DNA of 64,000 bases from Anniella stebbinsi (GCA_029215795.1 JARDYH010000002.1:109986501-110050500); one strand, 5' to 3'; counted from the first letter of the stretch, positions 1-11,784 are shown. The notes: generated by a model not told the origin, from the sequence alone. Made by a program: numbers and translations.

Positions 1-201
1 ACTGTGATAACAAGCTAATTAAGGGCACAGGAGTCTCTTGTATGTCTATCATTGATTTCAGCGGTTCGTGCAGAAGAATGTTTCAGTGGATCAGGCCCTT
101 TGCGTTAAATTCCATAAGTGGCAGCGGAGGCAGGGGGCCAGAAAACTGGCCGTGCATGGGGCTCACGGGACTGCATGTTACCCAGCCCTGTTTTGGAACA
201 C

Positions 202-371
202 TCATCAACATTTAGGCCCTTTCCATATCAGGTGTTTTGCTTGGGATAGCCCCTGGGTGTAGAGGGAGGGAGATCCTGGAAGTACCTAATACACACCATC
301 AGAGCACAGGGACCAGTCAGGGGCCATCCCAGGCAAAATGCCTGGTGTGGAAAGGGCCTAAGTGTTGATGA
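202..371. repeat. Palindromic element with ~50-bp inverted arms
   Basis: The left arm, starting TCATCAACATTTAGGCCC, is the near-perfect reverse complement of the right arm, ending GGGCCTAAGTGTTGATGA, with ~65 bp between. Typical of a non-autonomous foldback DNA transposon. No convincing target duplication. Confidence 0.7.
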
Positions 372-1207
372 ACCTGTGAGCTGGCCGGAGATGGAGATGC
401 TTTCGCAGAATAATTACGTATGGTCTGAAACATGGGTTGGCAGCAAAAGCCTCCTCTCTCCCTAAATGATGCCCTTGAAAAGTGTGGATTGACTTATTCT
501 CTGCTCCCAAACGCATTAATTGGAAGTTGAATGGAATTTGCTTCCAAGACTTCCTGGAAAATGAATAGGAACTGGTTGTCTCAGAAAACAAAGTGAGTAC
601 ATCATCTTCCCTTTTGCTCCAATACACTTCATTAGATGCTTTTAACCCTCGAAGGGAAACAACTGACGCAAACCCCTGCAGCGCAAACTGAATGGTGTTT
701 GGAGCCTGAATGTGATTACAGCGTAGAGCCAAATTGCACCCCTGAGAGCCGGACTTGGAGAGGAGGCAAACCACGCAAACACATGCTAAAAACGTCTGGT
801 GTGCGTGGGCGTCTTGGACCAGAGACAGAAACAGCATTGGCAGGCCTCCATCTCTTGCACAAAGCCCATGGACGGGTTTGCCGTTGCAAAGTTTAGAAGA
901 AGGTGGCCACGGCAAAAGGCACCTCTCTCTTGCTCTCTGTGGCAGCAGTATTTGCACCTGCGCCTTGAGGGAGAAGGAAGCTGTCTTGCCTCGCAGGGAA
1001 GACAAAAAAGATAATTGAGAGGGCACTGAAGAAAAGGTGAAAACATGGCTTGCATGATGCCCAACGATCCCCTCCCTTTCCTCCCTCAACTCAATTATGT
1101 TTACAATCCAATATCAATTTCTGCCCAGCAATGCACTACGGCAGGGAGGCACAAGCTTTTCAGCTGCAACCGGTTCTAAATAAGAGGCTAGGAGGCACGT
1201 GATTGCA

Positions 1208-1238
<31 letters not shown>

Positions 1239-1858
1239 CCCTCCCCAAATCCACATCTCAGTGTGCAGGGACAGGAAGGTTGAAACCTCCCCTCCCTGCC
1301 TGCTAGTGTCTAGGGATCACTGTTTCTCCGCAGCTACTAGCAGCACGAAAATGGTGATCTTGCAAGCGGGGTGAGATCACTGTCCAGTGCCAGAACAGCA
1401 TCCTCTCCCCCCGACACCCTGCAGTGCAGATGGCTATGGGGTGGGGGAAGTGGGCCAGGTTCCCTGCACTACAGAATATGCTGAAATTTAAGTATGCTGC
1501 ATGCATAAAATGCCCTTTGTTGCATAGATCATAGAACCCACCCCATTGTACTGAATCAGGCCCTTACAAAAGGTCCTCATCCCTTTGAAAGAGCTGCTCT
1601 GAATCTGCCATGAGCCCCAGATGCTGCAGTTTGCCTATGGAATTCTCCCTCCCCCTCTCCAAGTGGGTTCATTCGAGGTGGGGGGAGACGGCGGGGATGT
1701 TTGATAACAGTTTTAACCACCATATTTCTCCCAGCAGGAGAATCCTGAAATTACAAAGCTAAAACCGAATTCCAGGTTCTTTCAGAGTTATGATATTTCA
1801 GTCAGCTGAAATCTGATTGAAATTTGTAACATGCCCATAGTGGGCGGGCACATTAGAT
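372..1858. other. Upstream intergenic DNA
   Basis: A (CT)n tract at 1208-1234 is the only clear feature. The overlapping ORFs around 360-1090 on both strands lack family features and have no splice context. Confidence 0.6.
1208..1234. repeat. (CT)n microsatellite
   Basis: About 13 tandem CT units followed by a pyrimidine-rich CCCTCCCCTCCCC run. Confidence 0.95.
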
Positions 1859-2178
1859 TAGGGTGACCAGATAAAATCCAGGTCAGGGCTCATGTAACTT
1901 TAACAGTTGTAGAAAAAAGGGAATTTCAGCCAGTGTCATTTGTATGCAATTAATTCCTGGTGAAATCCCCTCTTCATCACAACTGTTAAAGGTGCAGGCA
2001 CTATACTAGAGTGACCATATACACAAGAAGGCAGGGCCCCTGCAACTTTAACAGTTGTGATGAAGAGGGAATTTCACCAGGAACTAACTGCATACAAATG
2101 ACACTGGCTGAAATTCCCTTTTCTCTACAACTGTTAAAGTTACATGAGCCCTGACCTGGATTTTATCTGGTCACCCTA
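1859..2178. mobile_element. Palindromic hAT-like MITE, family A, copy 1
   Basis: 320 bp with ends TAGGGTGACC / GGTCACCCTA and arms complementary along nearly the whole length. Imperfect 8-bp duplication (CATTAGAT / TGTTAGAT, 6 of 8). Other copies at 18286, 24333 and 27221 have exact or near-exact duplications, supporting the boundaries. Confidence 0.8.
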
Positions 2179-2290
2179 TGTTAGATTTCTCCATCAAAAT
2201 GTGAATAAGTGGCTGCGAGAGGCCGGCCTGCATGTGTCTATGTGTCTGTTTGCATGTGCATGCATTTAAGACCACACATAAATCAAGTTC

Positions 2291-2432
2291 AGCCCTCCCC
2301 AACCTGGTGCCCCCCATAGGTATTGGACTGCAATGCCCATCATCCCCAGCCACCATGACCAATGCTGGCTGGGACGGGGATGGGAGGTTCAGCCCAAGTC
2401 TTGAGGAGGACAGCAGGTTGGAGAAAGCTGGG
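2291..2432. repeat. Palindromic repeat, family B
   Basis: Copy of the abundant 'CCCCAACCTGGTGCC...GGACTACAACTCCCATCATCCCC' inverted-repeat family, degraded on its right arm. Other copies lie at 4583, 11501, 15741, 22001, 28243, 36108, 36569 and 53757. Confidence 0.65.
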
Positions 2433-2433
2433 C

Positions 2434-2562
2434 AGGATCTACGTTACTGCTTTAAAATGGTTTAGAACAATTTTGACAACTGTTAGGTTCCAGGACATAC
2501 TCCATAAATAGTTTTCAAAACATTTTCAAAGTGTTTTATCCTGCTTGGTGTGGCTCTGGCCC
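2434..2562. repeat. Palindromic repeat, family C
   Basis: Ends GGATCTACGTTACTGC and TCCTGCTTGGTG, with the interior 'AACTGTTAGG..CCAGGACAYACTCCA' shared with copies at 3519, 8130, 21203 and 58629. Confidence 0.65.
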
Positions 2563-4582
2563 TGACTTATAAATTGGGTCCAGCAGGGCTACAACTAAAT
2601 TCGCACACACACCCATAGCTCCGTCTTACTTCAAAGTTACCTTGCGTTCTCTTCCTGTCAGATCTCGCTACTACATTCTTTCAGATGCTAATCTCTTGCC
2701 AAGGCCAGGGCTAGCAATTCACTGGTCATGACTCACTGGAAAGGATAGCCTTTTGTCTTGCAAATTGGAACCTCCTTGGGAACATCCTGTGGGCTTGATT
2801 TTGTATTAAATTGCTTTGCCTAAGAAGATTTCAGGCAGTAAAAGGAACTAGAACACGAAATTCACTAGCACCAGCAAATGTTTTCTCCAGCCCTATAGGA
2901 GAATATAATACAGGATAATCTAGGATAATATGGGCCAATATAGGAGGAAGAATAATGACACAAAACAGAAAAGAACCACTAGGAAGATTTATAAGGCATG
3001 TGGAGGGGTGATGGAAGTGGACAGAAATGGATGTATGAGGAAGGATCAGAGTGGTTTGAAAGGTTAAGGTGGATAGGCGCCAGGGTGAAGTTCTGCGATT
3101 TCAACAGGACAGGGCTTCAGCAAAACAAGGAAGGAAGTCAAAAAAAGAAGAAGAGGGAGTTGGAGCACTGAAACCTTCCTTCCAACTCCTAATGAGTCCA
3201 AAGATGAAGAGGAGGAAGTAAGTTGTAAAACTGCCCGGACCGATTAAAAGCACGCCCTATTCTTTCATCACTGAAAACGGCCTTCAAAACACACCCACCC
3301 CACCACAGAAGTGGATTTACTGGTTTACCTTTGGGTTTTCATTGCACGCTTCCAAAATGAAAGGGACTTTCCCAGATACAAAATAAACTGCGAGAATGGA
3401 GGGAAAAAAGAGAGAATAGTGCAGGAGGGGGATGACGTCATGCGAGTCAACAGCACCAAACCCAGAAAGGATGGACTCTGGGAGAGCAATAAATAAACAC
3501 AAAGTGTGATGGAGCCCCAGGGAACACTCCATCTATAGTTTTCAACCCATTTTCAAAGTGTCATATCCTGCTTGGTGTAGATCTGGCCAGAATAATTAGC
3601 GAATAGCAACCACTGTCATGTTTGAGTGATTGAGCGAGGGTCGCTCAGTGGAGGTTCAAAGGGTTACTGTCCCCAAATGATGATCTTCTAGCTGCCTAAC
3701 CATGCAGCTCTGGCCAGAGCCCTGCTTTTGTGCATGAAGAACAGGGGTGCAGAATCTCAGGGCTGGGGGGGGGGAATACGGCCCACCAGAGTCCCATTCC
3801 AGCTCTCAGAGATCCATGCCCCTTCTCCTGGCCCCACCCCTTTCCCCAACCATTGATAATTTGGTTGTTACCCAGCTTTTGTGCAGTTCCCCTCCCATTC
3901 TAAAAGGGTTGAAATGCCACTCTTAATGCAGAAAGAGCTTTCCTTTAAAACATGTTGGTATTTTTGGCCCTGCCCCTTTTGTCTCCAGCCCCACCTATCA
4001 CTGGAATGCCACCTCCCCAGCTTCTCTGAAATGGACTGAAAGTAGTTCTGCTCCCCCAATGTAGAAGATATAGGAGTTCTGTCCTCCTATGCGTCTGGCT
4101 ACATTAGGATATACAGCCCCAAACCATAGTCCAAAATGGGGAGCTCAAATTCCCCCCAGATACTTTTGTTCTACTCTCCTTCGTATCCCCCAAGGGCACA
4201 CCAGTCTTTAGCAATTGCTCAGTCTGTCTGTTTCCCAAGCAAGCTCCATCCTGCCCTCTGATCTCAGATAGATTCCTTTCTCAGGAGGATTGCGTCAGAA
4301 ACCCAAAAGCTGTGGAATGTATTTAAACTACAGCCATGATCAACTCCCTCTAGGCCCACCACAGTAGGCCTCAGGTTTCATCACTTGTGAAAGAAATGGC
4401 TCTTCCTAAAGATCTGGGGTAAAGATCTTGAAAAAGTGTGGAGTCAAAAAAGTTGCAGATTTTAAGAGTACCCACTCAGGAATACTAGGCTGCAGACAGA
4501 CAATATTTTACACAATTTGAAGGTGGAATGATAGATTCATCATTTTCCAGGGGTATGGAACGCAAGGCCTAGAGCAGTCTTA
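2563..4582. other. Upstream intergenic DNA
   Basis: Contains a family-C half copy (3519-3588). Otherwise unique-looking sequence with purine-rich stretches around 3000-3200. No supported gene. Confidence 0.6.
3519..3588. repeat. Partial family-C repeat
   Basis: Right half of family C: 'ACACTCCATCTATAG' then 'CAAAGTGTCATATCCTGC'. Confidence 0.6.
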
Positions 4583-4696
4583 ACATGGTGCCTTCCAGAT
4601 GTTTTGGACTTCAACTCCCATCAGCCCCACCCAGCATGGCCAATGGTCAGGAATCTTGGAGATATAGTCCAAATAGCTGGAGGGCACCCCAAGCAG
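4583..4696. repeat. Palindromic repeat, family B
   Basis: Both arms present: 'GGTGCCTTCCAGATG...' and '...AGCTGGAGGGCACC' around 'CAACTCCCATCAGCCCC'. Confidence 0.7.
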
Positions 4697-6449
4697 TGAA
4701 GTGCTTGCAAAGAACTGATACCCGTATAGTTGAGCTGGAATTGATACCTTGGTGATAAAAAAAATATGGGTGTGACCATGGATCATATGTCAGATAGGAA
4801 ATTGGGCCCTCCAGTTTATCTGATTTTGGCACTTTTGGTGTACAAGCACTTCTTTCATCCTGTTGTTCTCTTCCGTCAACTGTTTCTCCCCCAACCCCAA
4901 CCCCAGGTTGTTGAAGCACTACAAAAGTTTGCATAAAGAGGTGACAGTCTGTATCATACCAGATTCAGCTCTCTGAAGAAAGTTTATAACTTGTTTCTTG
5001 TCTAAAAGAAAACATACCTGCAACTATCAAATTTGGTTTCCAATGGAGATTTCATATTGATTTTTTTTTTTGTGGGGGGAGAGGAATATCTCCTGAATTA
5101 CTCTTTTGTAGGTGAGCGGACAGCCAGGTCCTGAGTTCCCTACCTAAAAGGTGACAGACAGGCACTATTCGCCAGGAAGTTATCTTTTTCCAGCCCTATT
5201 ATAATAAATGGGAGCTGCATAAAAACACTTACAAAAACTCTTAGAAAGTTCAGAAATAAAACAGTCCCTGCCCAGGGGCTTACAGTGTAAAAGATATGAC
5301 ACAAAAGGAAAGGGGGTTGGAGAGGAGAAGAAGGTCAACAGGTCATACAGCTGGATCCAAACACAATGGAGGGGCCTCCTCTTCCTCTGATGTCCTCAGA
5401 GGGGACATTTCAGTGGGATTTTGCAGGAGAACTTCATGGATGATTATGCCCAGTGAATGCATAAGGGGATCATGGTAATATTACAAGTAAGATAAACAAG
5501 CCAGGTTCATTCACATGGACTAGTGGCATGACATCTAATTGTGGTGCAAATGTGTTCTTTAAAAGACAATTTCACAACAAGCATAAAAAACACGTTTTCA
5601 GATTTCACTGAAATAAATGCCATGGCTTTGTTTCCACACACATTTCATTTTGAAAAACATGAAAGTATTCAGAAATTTAAAATTCAGTACACAGCTCTGG
5701 TGTTTATTAGATGATGTGGTATAGGAGAAACAACAACACAATAGATTTGAGAGGAGAAAAAATACGCAATTACAGTGAAATGTTTCATTGCTATTTTGAT
5801 CCATCCTGGATAACTTTTAAAAATAAAGATCTTACCTCCCCCCCCCCCCAAGTGAAGCCTAGTAGACTAAACTGTAATATTTAAGATCATTTTAATGCAA
5901 GAACCTTCTCCAGGACATTTAGATACTGTATATCTTGATATGCACACATTAGAGGGCACATTTTCCCTGCAATCGCACCTGGCTCAAAGCCACTGCATAC
6001 TTCATGTGCAGCAGTGGACTTATGGGGTATAGCTGAGATGTGGCTTTGGGAGTCTGTGAGTCCTTTCTAATGTCCGTGTGTCTGTCTAGGGGTGCTTCCA
6101 GAAGAGACTTTCCTGTGCAAAGACTCAGCCACATCCATGGAATTTTGCGGAGCGTCCAGGGGCTTTCACTGTCCTTTTGTAACCCTCTCAGCTTCTTGGA
6201 GTTGGCGGCACATTTTTTTTTTATTGGTAATGCTAGGAACCCCTCTACCTGGGAGCAGCCTATCTCTCTTGAAGAGCAGTGGGGAAACAATCTGACAAAG
6301 TCCATGATCTGGCCCTCCATACCTTGTCCACATGTGGGGTGTTGGGAAGAGGGACTGATCAGTTGATGTCTTTCCTCTTCCAGATCCACCTTCAGCTATC
6401 AGTGTTGCTCCGTGAAGCTTGTGGCAGGAACCATGAAAGCTGGTGGCTC
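4697..6449. other. Upstream intergenic DNA
   Basis: Short homopolymers only (T run at ~5058, C run at ~5838). Overlapping ORFs at 5.9-6.4 kb have no recognisable domain. Confidence 0.6.
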
Positions 6450-6612
6450 TGAGTGATTTAGTGGAGCTGTGAACCCATTCTGGGTTTCAGTCAGAACATC
6501 CATAAGATGCAGAACCTATTTTGGGGGGGGGGCTGGTTCAGCACCTTGGATAGCTCCTTTAGAATTCTGACTTGTTCTGACTGAAACCTAGAACGCATTC
6601 ACTGCCCCTCCA
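6450..6612. repeat. Palindromic repeat, family D
   Basis: Inverted pair 'GGGTTTCAGTCAGAAC' / 'TTCTGACTGAAACC' with central 'GGATAGCTCCTTTAGAATTCTGAC'. Same family as 29992, 16105 and 51936. Confidence 0.65.
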
Positions 6613-6899
6613 TTGGGCCGAAGCTGGTGGGGCATGTTTGGTCTTTCATTGCTGATGGTGATGGTAGGGTGTACGCCCCCCCCCCCCATGATAACAATGG
6701 GGCTGACCCATACATATTGCTGACTAGCAGTAGGGAGGCTGAGAAGGGTTGGCAGCATCTTTACCACCAGAACCCACCTGCAATTCCTTCTCCCCACATG
6801 CTGTGCAAGGAAGAGCCTAGAATCTGGATTATGTTATCAACCGATGGTGGCAAAAGAGACTGCCGTAAGCACACCCATGGATCCCTACTTTATTGTGTC

Positions 6900-6962
6900 T
6901 TTGTATTAGGTTTTTAATCATTGTGAGCCACTTAGGCAGCCAACCTTGATTGAGAAGGCAGA

Positions 6963-7002
<40 letters not shown>

Positions 7003-7004
7003 AA
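6900..7004 (+). mobile_element. LINE 3' tail with (AAAT)n
   Basis: 'GTGAGCCACTTAGGCAGCC...GATTGAGAAGGCAGATTAAATAAATAA' is the pattern of a 5'-truncated LINE end. The terminal (AAAT)n runs from 6964 to 7004. Confidence 0.55.
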
Positions 7005-7320
7005 CATAGGACGAGCCATGCTGGATCAGACCAAGGGTACATCTAGTCCAACGCTCTGTATACATGGTGGCCAACCGGCTGTCGACCAGGAATCCACAAG
7101 CAGGACACAGTGCAACACCCTCCCACCTATGTTTCACAACTGGTGTATATAGGCTTACTGCCTCAGATACTGGAGGTAGCACATAGCCATCAGGACTAGT
7201 AGCCATTCATAACCTTCTTCAGAAATTTATCCAACCACCTTTTGAAGCTATCCAAATTGGCGGCCGTCACTATATTTTGTGATAGTAAATTCCATAGTTT
7301 AACCATGCACTGTGTGAAGA
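6998..7320 (-). mobile_element. LINE-like (CR1-type) 3' tail repeat, family E
   Basis: Contains 'GCTGGATCAGACCAAGGGT', 'GTGGCCAACC', 'CACAAGCAGGACACAGTGCAACA' and 'CTTACTGCCTCAGATACTGG' in the order also seen at 30228-30562 and (opposite strand) 49468-49676. Probably the 3' end of a CR1-like retrotransposon. The exact family cannot be named without a library search. Confidence 0.6.
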
Positions 7321-7760
7321 CAGCACACAGAATAACAAAACAGCCAGTTGCAGAATTACAACCTTTGCTTCCAGCTTTCTCTATCCAGTACAAGCTTGCC
7401 TGTCCTGAAGTCAACTGATTCATTCTGTGTACTTAGATGAGGTCAAGGTTTTTGTCTGATAAACAGCTTTATCAGTCTCTGGCCCTTTTGTCGGTCACTG
7501 GATGAAACCTTTTCTAGGGTGTTCCACAAAGAGGCTTGGGTAATTTCAACTTCCTCCTTCGTCGGCAACAGTTAGTGCAAGAGCTGATACATAGCCTCCC
7601 CCTCACCTGCACAAGTGACCATTGTAGAACGTTAGCACTGTGGATTCCCGGACTGCAGAGAAGCCCAGGAGGTTTGGGTTTCCTTCACGTTCAGGTCATA
7701 TGGAGTCAATGTATCCCATCTATAAATCTAAACTGCCGGATTTGATTGTTGTTCCATTGG

Positions 7761-8106
7761 AAATATATATTTATTTAATTTCTATACCACCCAATAACCA
7801 AAGCTCTCTGGGCAGGTCACAACAGTTAAAAACGTGAGTACAGCATAAAATATATGAAAGCTTAAAACGGCAATATAAAACCACAGTACAAAAATACAAT
7901 CAGAATAAAACTGAGCAGCAATGCAGGGATTTAAAATACAGATTTAAAATAGCAGAGTTAATAGATTAGGGTAGTGAATTGCTAAAATACTGGGAAAAAT
8001 AAAAAGCTCTTCACCTGGCACCAGAAAGAGTACAATGTAGGTGCCAGGTGAACTTCTCAAGAAAGCTCATTCCGCAGCTGGGTGCCATAGCAGAAAAGGT
8101 CCAGGT
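7761..8106 (-). mobile_element. LINE 3' fragment (RT C-terminus plus tail), reverse strand
   Basis: Matches the reverse complement of 38590-38985: 'TTCTATACCACCCAATAACC...AAAGCTCTCTGGGC' at the tail and 'CTTCACCTGGCACC...GCAGCTGGGTGCCA' from the C-terminal coding end. Truncated and not coding. Confidence 0.7.
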
Positions 8107-8129
8107 TCGAAAGGCTGTAGCTATCAGAG

Positions 8130-8268
8130 AGCCTATCTACACATGCAGGATATAACACTTTGAAAACATTTTGAAAACTGTATGTGGAGTGTGTCCAGGG
8201 CCCCAACAGTTGTCACTACTGTTATAAACCGTTTGAAACCGTTTGAAAGCAGTAGTGTAGATAGGCTC
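8130..8268. mobile_element. Palindromic element, family C, full copy
   Basis: 139 bp bounded by AGCCTATCTACAC / GTGTAGATAGGCT with complementary arms around GTGTCCAGGGCCCCAAC. It abuts the fragment at 8269, consistent with insertion into or beside it. Confidence 0.75.
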
Positions 8269-8378
8269 ATTTTTAAAGTGTTCAGCCACAGGTAGTTCTG
8301 TCTTCCTTGTTATTATTGCTGACTTGTGGTTTCTCAGTCTTGTATGAAGATCAATGGCTGTTTTGGCAACATATTGCC

Positions 8379-8382
<4 letters not shown>
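8269..8382 (-). pseudogene. Fragment of a Penelope-like GIY-YIG endonuclease
   Basis: On the - strand, 38 codons starting MGQYVAKTAIDLHTRL include Y-V-x-K-T, then R..NHKSAI and ELPVAEHF. That spacing is typical of the GIY-YIG domain at the C-terminus of Penelope-like retroelements (Y[VI]GxT...LxxRxxxHxxxI...PVAxHF). The GIY motif itself is incomplete. One side is cut by the family-C palindrome and the other by an (AT)n tract. Short, so moderate confidence. Confidence 0.5.

Positions 8383-8415
<33 letters not shown>
8381..8415. repeat. (AT)n microsatellite
   Basis: About 17 uninterrupted AT units. Confidence 0.97.
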
Positions 8416-8416
<1 letters not shown>

Positions 8417-8790
8417 CATGATTTCTATGGTAGCCACACCTCTTATTGGGCTTGCCAAAATTTCTGCTAAGGCTACCAGCTCCTTCCACCCTGTCCTCAG
8501 ATTGAATGGTTTCAACAAAATCATTTTGTCTACCTACCTATCTACTTATCCCAGATTCCATGGAAAACAAATAGAAATGCTGCACAAGACCACTTAAGGA
8601 AAAAAAAAACCCTTAAGCTGCAATTCTATGTACACTTAAGTTGGAGGTAATTTCAACTGAACTCAGTGGAAGCTTCTTCAAATAAACCTGCACATGACTG
8701 GGCTGTGTGTTATCAAACTAAAATAGTTGAATTGCTTTTGTGATGGATTGTCTGAAACAAGCCAAATAAAAATCCTCACCTGCTTTCCAG

Positions 8791-10064
8791 TAGGGGTGTG
8801 CAACGGATCGGGTCTGATCCACGATCTGGATCCGATCCAGGGGAAATCAGATAAAATTATCCGATCTGATCCCCTGCCCCTGGATCGGCTGATCCAATCC
8901 GATCCGATCCAAAAAGGACCTGATCTGGTTCGGATTGGATTGGAGGATTGTACCCCCTTCCCCCTTCGCGGTTCTAACTTGCCCGGGCCATCCGCTGCCA
9001 TCCGCTGCCGCCAGGGTGGCAGCGGGTGGCAGCGGACGGGCCCAGCAGATAAGGAGGATCGCGAGGGGGGAGGAAGGAGGGGGGCCACTTACCTGCTGGG
9101 GCGTCTTCTTCCTTCACCTGCTGGAGATCTACTGAGAACTAGGCTGCGTGGCCTAGTTCTCAGTAGATCTCTGGCAGGTGAAGATGCCCCAGCAGGTAAG
9201 GAGGACCGCGAGGAGGGGGCTTACCTCCCGGGGCCGTCCGCTGCCATCCACTGCCACCCGGGTGGCAGCGGGTGGCAGCAGATGGCCCCGGGAGGTAAGG
9301 AGGATCGCAAGGGGGGAGGAAGGGGGGAAGCACCTGGCACTCTACTGAGGACTAGACCGTGAAGCCTAGTGCTCAGTAGATCTACGGCAGGTGAAGGCAG
9401 CGGATGGTCCTGCAGGTAGGGAGGATCGCCGGGGGGGGGCTTACCTGCCGGGGGCCCTCTGCTGCCATCCGCTGCCACCCGGGCAGCAGCAGATGGCAGT
9501 GGACGGGCCCCGGCAGGTAAGGAAGATCACGAGGGGGGAGGGGGGAGGAGGCCGTCTAACCTCCAGGGCTGTCTGCCGCCTTCACCTGCCGGAGATCTAC
9601 TGAGGACTAGGCCGCGAAGCCTAGTGCTCAGTAGATCTATGGCAGGTGAAGGTGGCAGACGGCCCTGCAGGTAAGGAGGATCGCCGGGGGGCTTACCTGC
9701 TGGGGCCCCTTACCTGCCAGGGCTTACCTGCCGGGGCTGCTGCTGCCCGCAGACGGCAGCAGATGGGAGCAGAAGGCCCCTGCAGGTAAGAAGCACAAGG
9801 GGGGGAGGGACAGGGAGGGGGGAGTTAGGCCCCAACTCACCCCCCGCTGCCATTTTTCCCCATAGACTTGCATTGGGGAAAAGCTTTCTTTCCCCCAATG
9901 CAAGACTATGGGAAAAAATGGCAGCCGATCCGAAAATCGGACATCTGATTTTTGGATTGGGTCCAATCCAGGGGACCTCCAATTTTGTTCCGATTTGATC
10001 TGGTACAAAATTGGAAGTCCCGATCCGGTCCCGATCTGATCCAGGGGGTCCGTGCACACCCCTA
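8791..10064. mobile_element. GC-rich hAT-like foldback element, 1,274 bp
   Basis: Ends TAGGGGTGTGCA / TGCACACCCCTA are inverted repeats, flanked on both sides by the identical 8-mer CTTTCCAG (8783-8790 and 10065-10072), the target duplication length of hAT transposons. Sub-terminal GATC-rich inverted repeats follow ('GGATCCGATCC'). The middle (about 9040-9790) is very GC-rich, with three palindromic units centred near 9147, 9360 and 9616 and many GCAGGTAAGG motifs. It encodes no transposase; ORFs in it are repeat shadows. A shorter relative lies at 42646. Confidence 0.9.
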
Positions 10065-10072
10065 CTTTCCAG

Positions 10073-11500
10073 GTACATTGACATTTCCTCCAAACAATGC
10101 TATCAATCACTCATCCAAGGCAGATTCCAGAACAACTATGGCTTGTACTCAATTCATGCTTGGAGTTTTATCTTTGCAGAGGTTTAAGCCTCTTAGAAAG
10201 ACACTGAATGGAGTCTTTACGCTTTATGTATGTAAAACACAGAGTCATTTATTTATGGGCAGTGGAAGAGCAGAGCCGGACGCCCAGGGTCAAAGCGCCA
10301 GGACCTTTTGATTAGCAGAGGTTATAACATCACCTGCCCACCTCCTCAGGCTTTCCTGTTTCCTCTGAACTTAGTTGAAGTCCTCACAGTAGCTGGGAGG
10401 TGGGATGGGGTGGGATGAGGAGATGGATTTTCCCCAAGTACAATACGTTGTCGTGAGCTATCCCTATCATAATATAAATTATTGTGGGATGGTTTAGTTT
10501 TGAATCAAATGGAAGTTTATTGCACAGTCACAGACCAGTGCAATGGGCAATTACAACCCATTAACTTTGCAAAAAAAAACTGCTCTAATGTAGACAAAAA
10601 CTGTTAGAACTGGTTTTTTGACTTCGGGACAAACTATTTCTCTCTGATGTTGGGAAAAGAAACTCCTGGAAAATCTTGAGCTGGTGGTCTTATGCTGTTT
10701 GTGGTAGAGATATATGGATTTTGTTAAATTTAGTCTATCTGTGTTTTGTGGATTGTCAGGAATCTTTCATTCGGTCATCCGCTCATTGATGGAATCGGAT
10801 TTTTTAAACTACAATTTCATTGTTTTTGCAAGAATTCAAATTAGCACTAATTTGCATCAGTGCAAGTGTGTGTTAGTGTTAATTGACTAATATGCATTAG
10901 CACATTTGCTCTTACAATTTCTCTTGCAATCTTGGATCTTTGCAGCCAAAGTCTAACATGCTAATTACTACATTGCCCCTTGCCAGCTCGTTATTGGATG
11001 ACTGTTAGCTGATTCTAATAACTTTAGTATTATGCTATTTACTGCTATTCTTTTGAGGGGTGCACAAACCCACACTTACATAGATAGACAGATAGATAGA
11101 TAGATAGACCAATACAATTGTCTGCATTTTTGTATTCTCTTTGGAGATGCGTATTTGGAAATTGTCAGGAAGAACGTCTACCTTCAAAAATTTACTACTA
11201 CAGCACTTCCTCAGTGTCACTGCATAATGAGTTAGCAGAACAGGTTTGTGAAAGTTACTGTTTTCACTTAAGTGCATTCCTCTATGCCAGCAAAAAGATT
11301 ATATAAACGCCAGACGAGGCCTTTACAAATGAAGATGAGCTACTGCACCACACTCCAGACTTTTATCAGTCACAGGGTTTAATAGTAGCTTTATGTATGG
11401 TTTAACACAATGGAATATGTGGAGCTTAATTTAAATGTGTGCAATGTCTTAACAAGGATGGGCAATTTTGGCTTAATTTAAATTTCTGCAATGTCTTAGC
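10073..11500. other. Upstream intergenic DNA
   Basis: AT-rich with a (GATA)n tract at 11081-11108. No gene or clear transposon. Confidence 0.6.
11081..11108. repeat. (GATA)n microsatellite
   Basis: Imperfect TAGA/GATA tetranucleotide run, about 7 units. Confidence 0.95.
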
Positions 11501-11635
11501 AAGAATGGGCAATTTGTAGCCCTCCAGATGTTTTGGCTGACAACTTTCTTCATGACTCACCGTTGTCTGTGCTGGCTAGGGCTGATGGGGCTCATAGACC
11601 AAAACATCTGGAGGACCACAAGTTTCCCACCCCTG
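11501..11635. mobile_element. Palindromic repeat, family B, hAT-like ends
   Basis: 'AATGGGCAATTTGTAGCCCTCCAGATG' (in part) pairs with 'CATCTGGAGGACCACAAG...CCCACCCCTG'. Ends approximate the CAGGG...CCCTG pattern of hAT MITEs. Confidence 0.7.
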
Positions 11636-11784
11636 TGTTAGAGAGATGCTAATTGACCAGGAAGTGTGGGAGGGGGAGGGGGAGGGTGCTGGGGAGAACA
11701 GCCTGGCCAATACCTATGCCTTGAAGAATAGCTTGATGCTGTTATGGTATGGATAGGATGGCAACTTATGAATCATCATCAACA

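Noticed and set aside
358..1089. 243-aa minus-strand ORF
   Set aside because: No recognisable domain, low-complexity Ser/Leu-rich composition and several competing ORFs on the opposite strand.
1859..2178. CRISPR-like or regulatory dyad array
   Set aside because: Inverted repeat with transposon ends and target duplication; the genome is eukaryotic.
8678..9603. Long overlapping ORFs (up to 211 aa) on both strands rich in Pro, Gly and Arg
   Set aside because: They are translations of the GC-rich palindromic hAT-like element; no domain, and the reading is similar in several frames because the DNA is inverted-repetitive.
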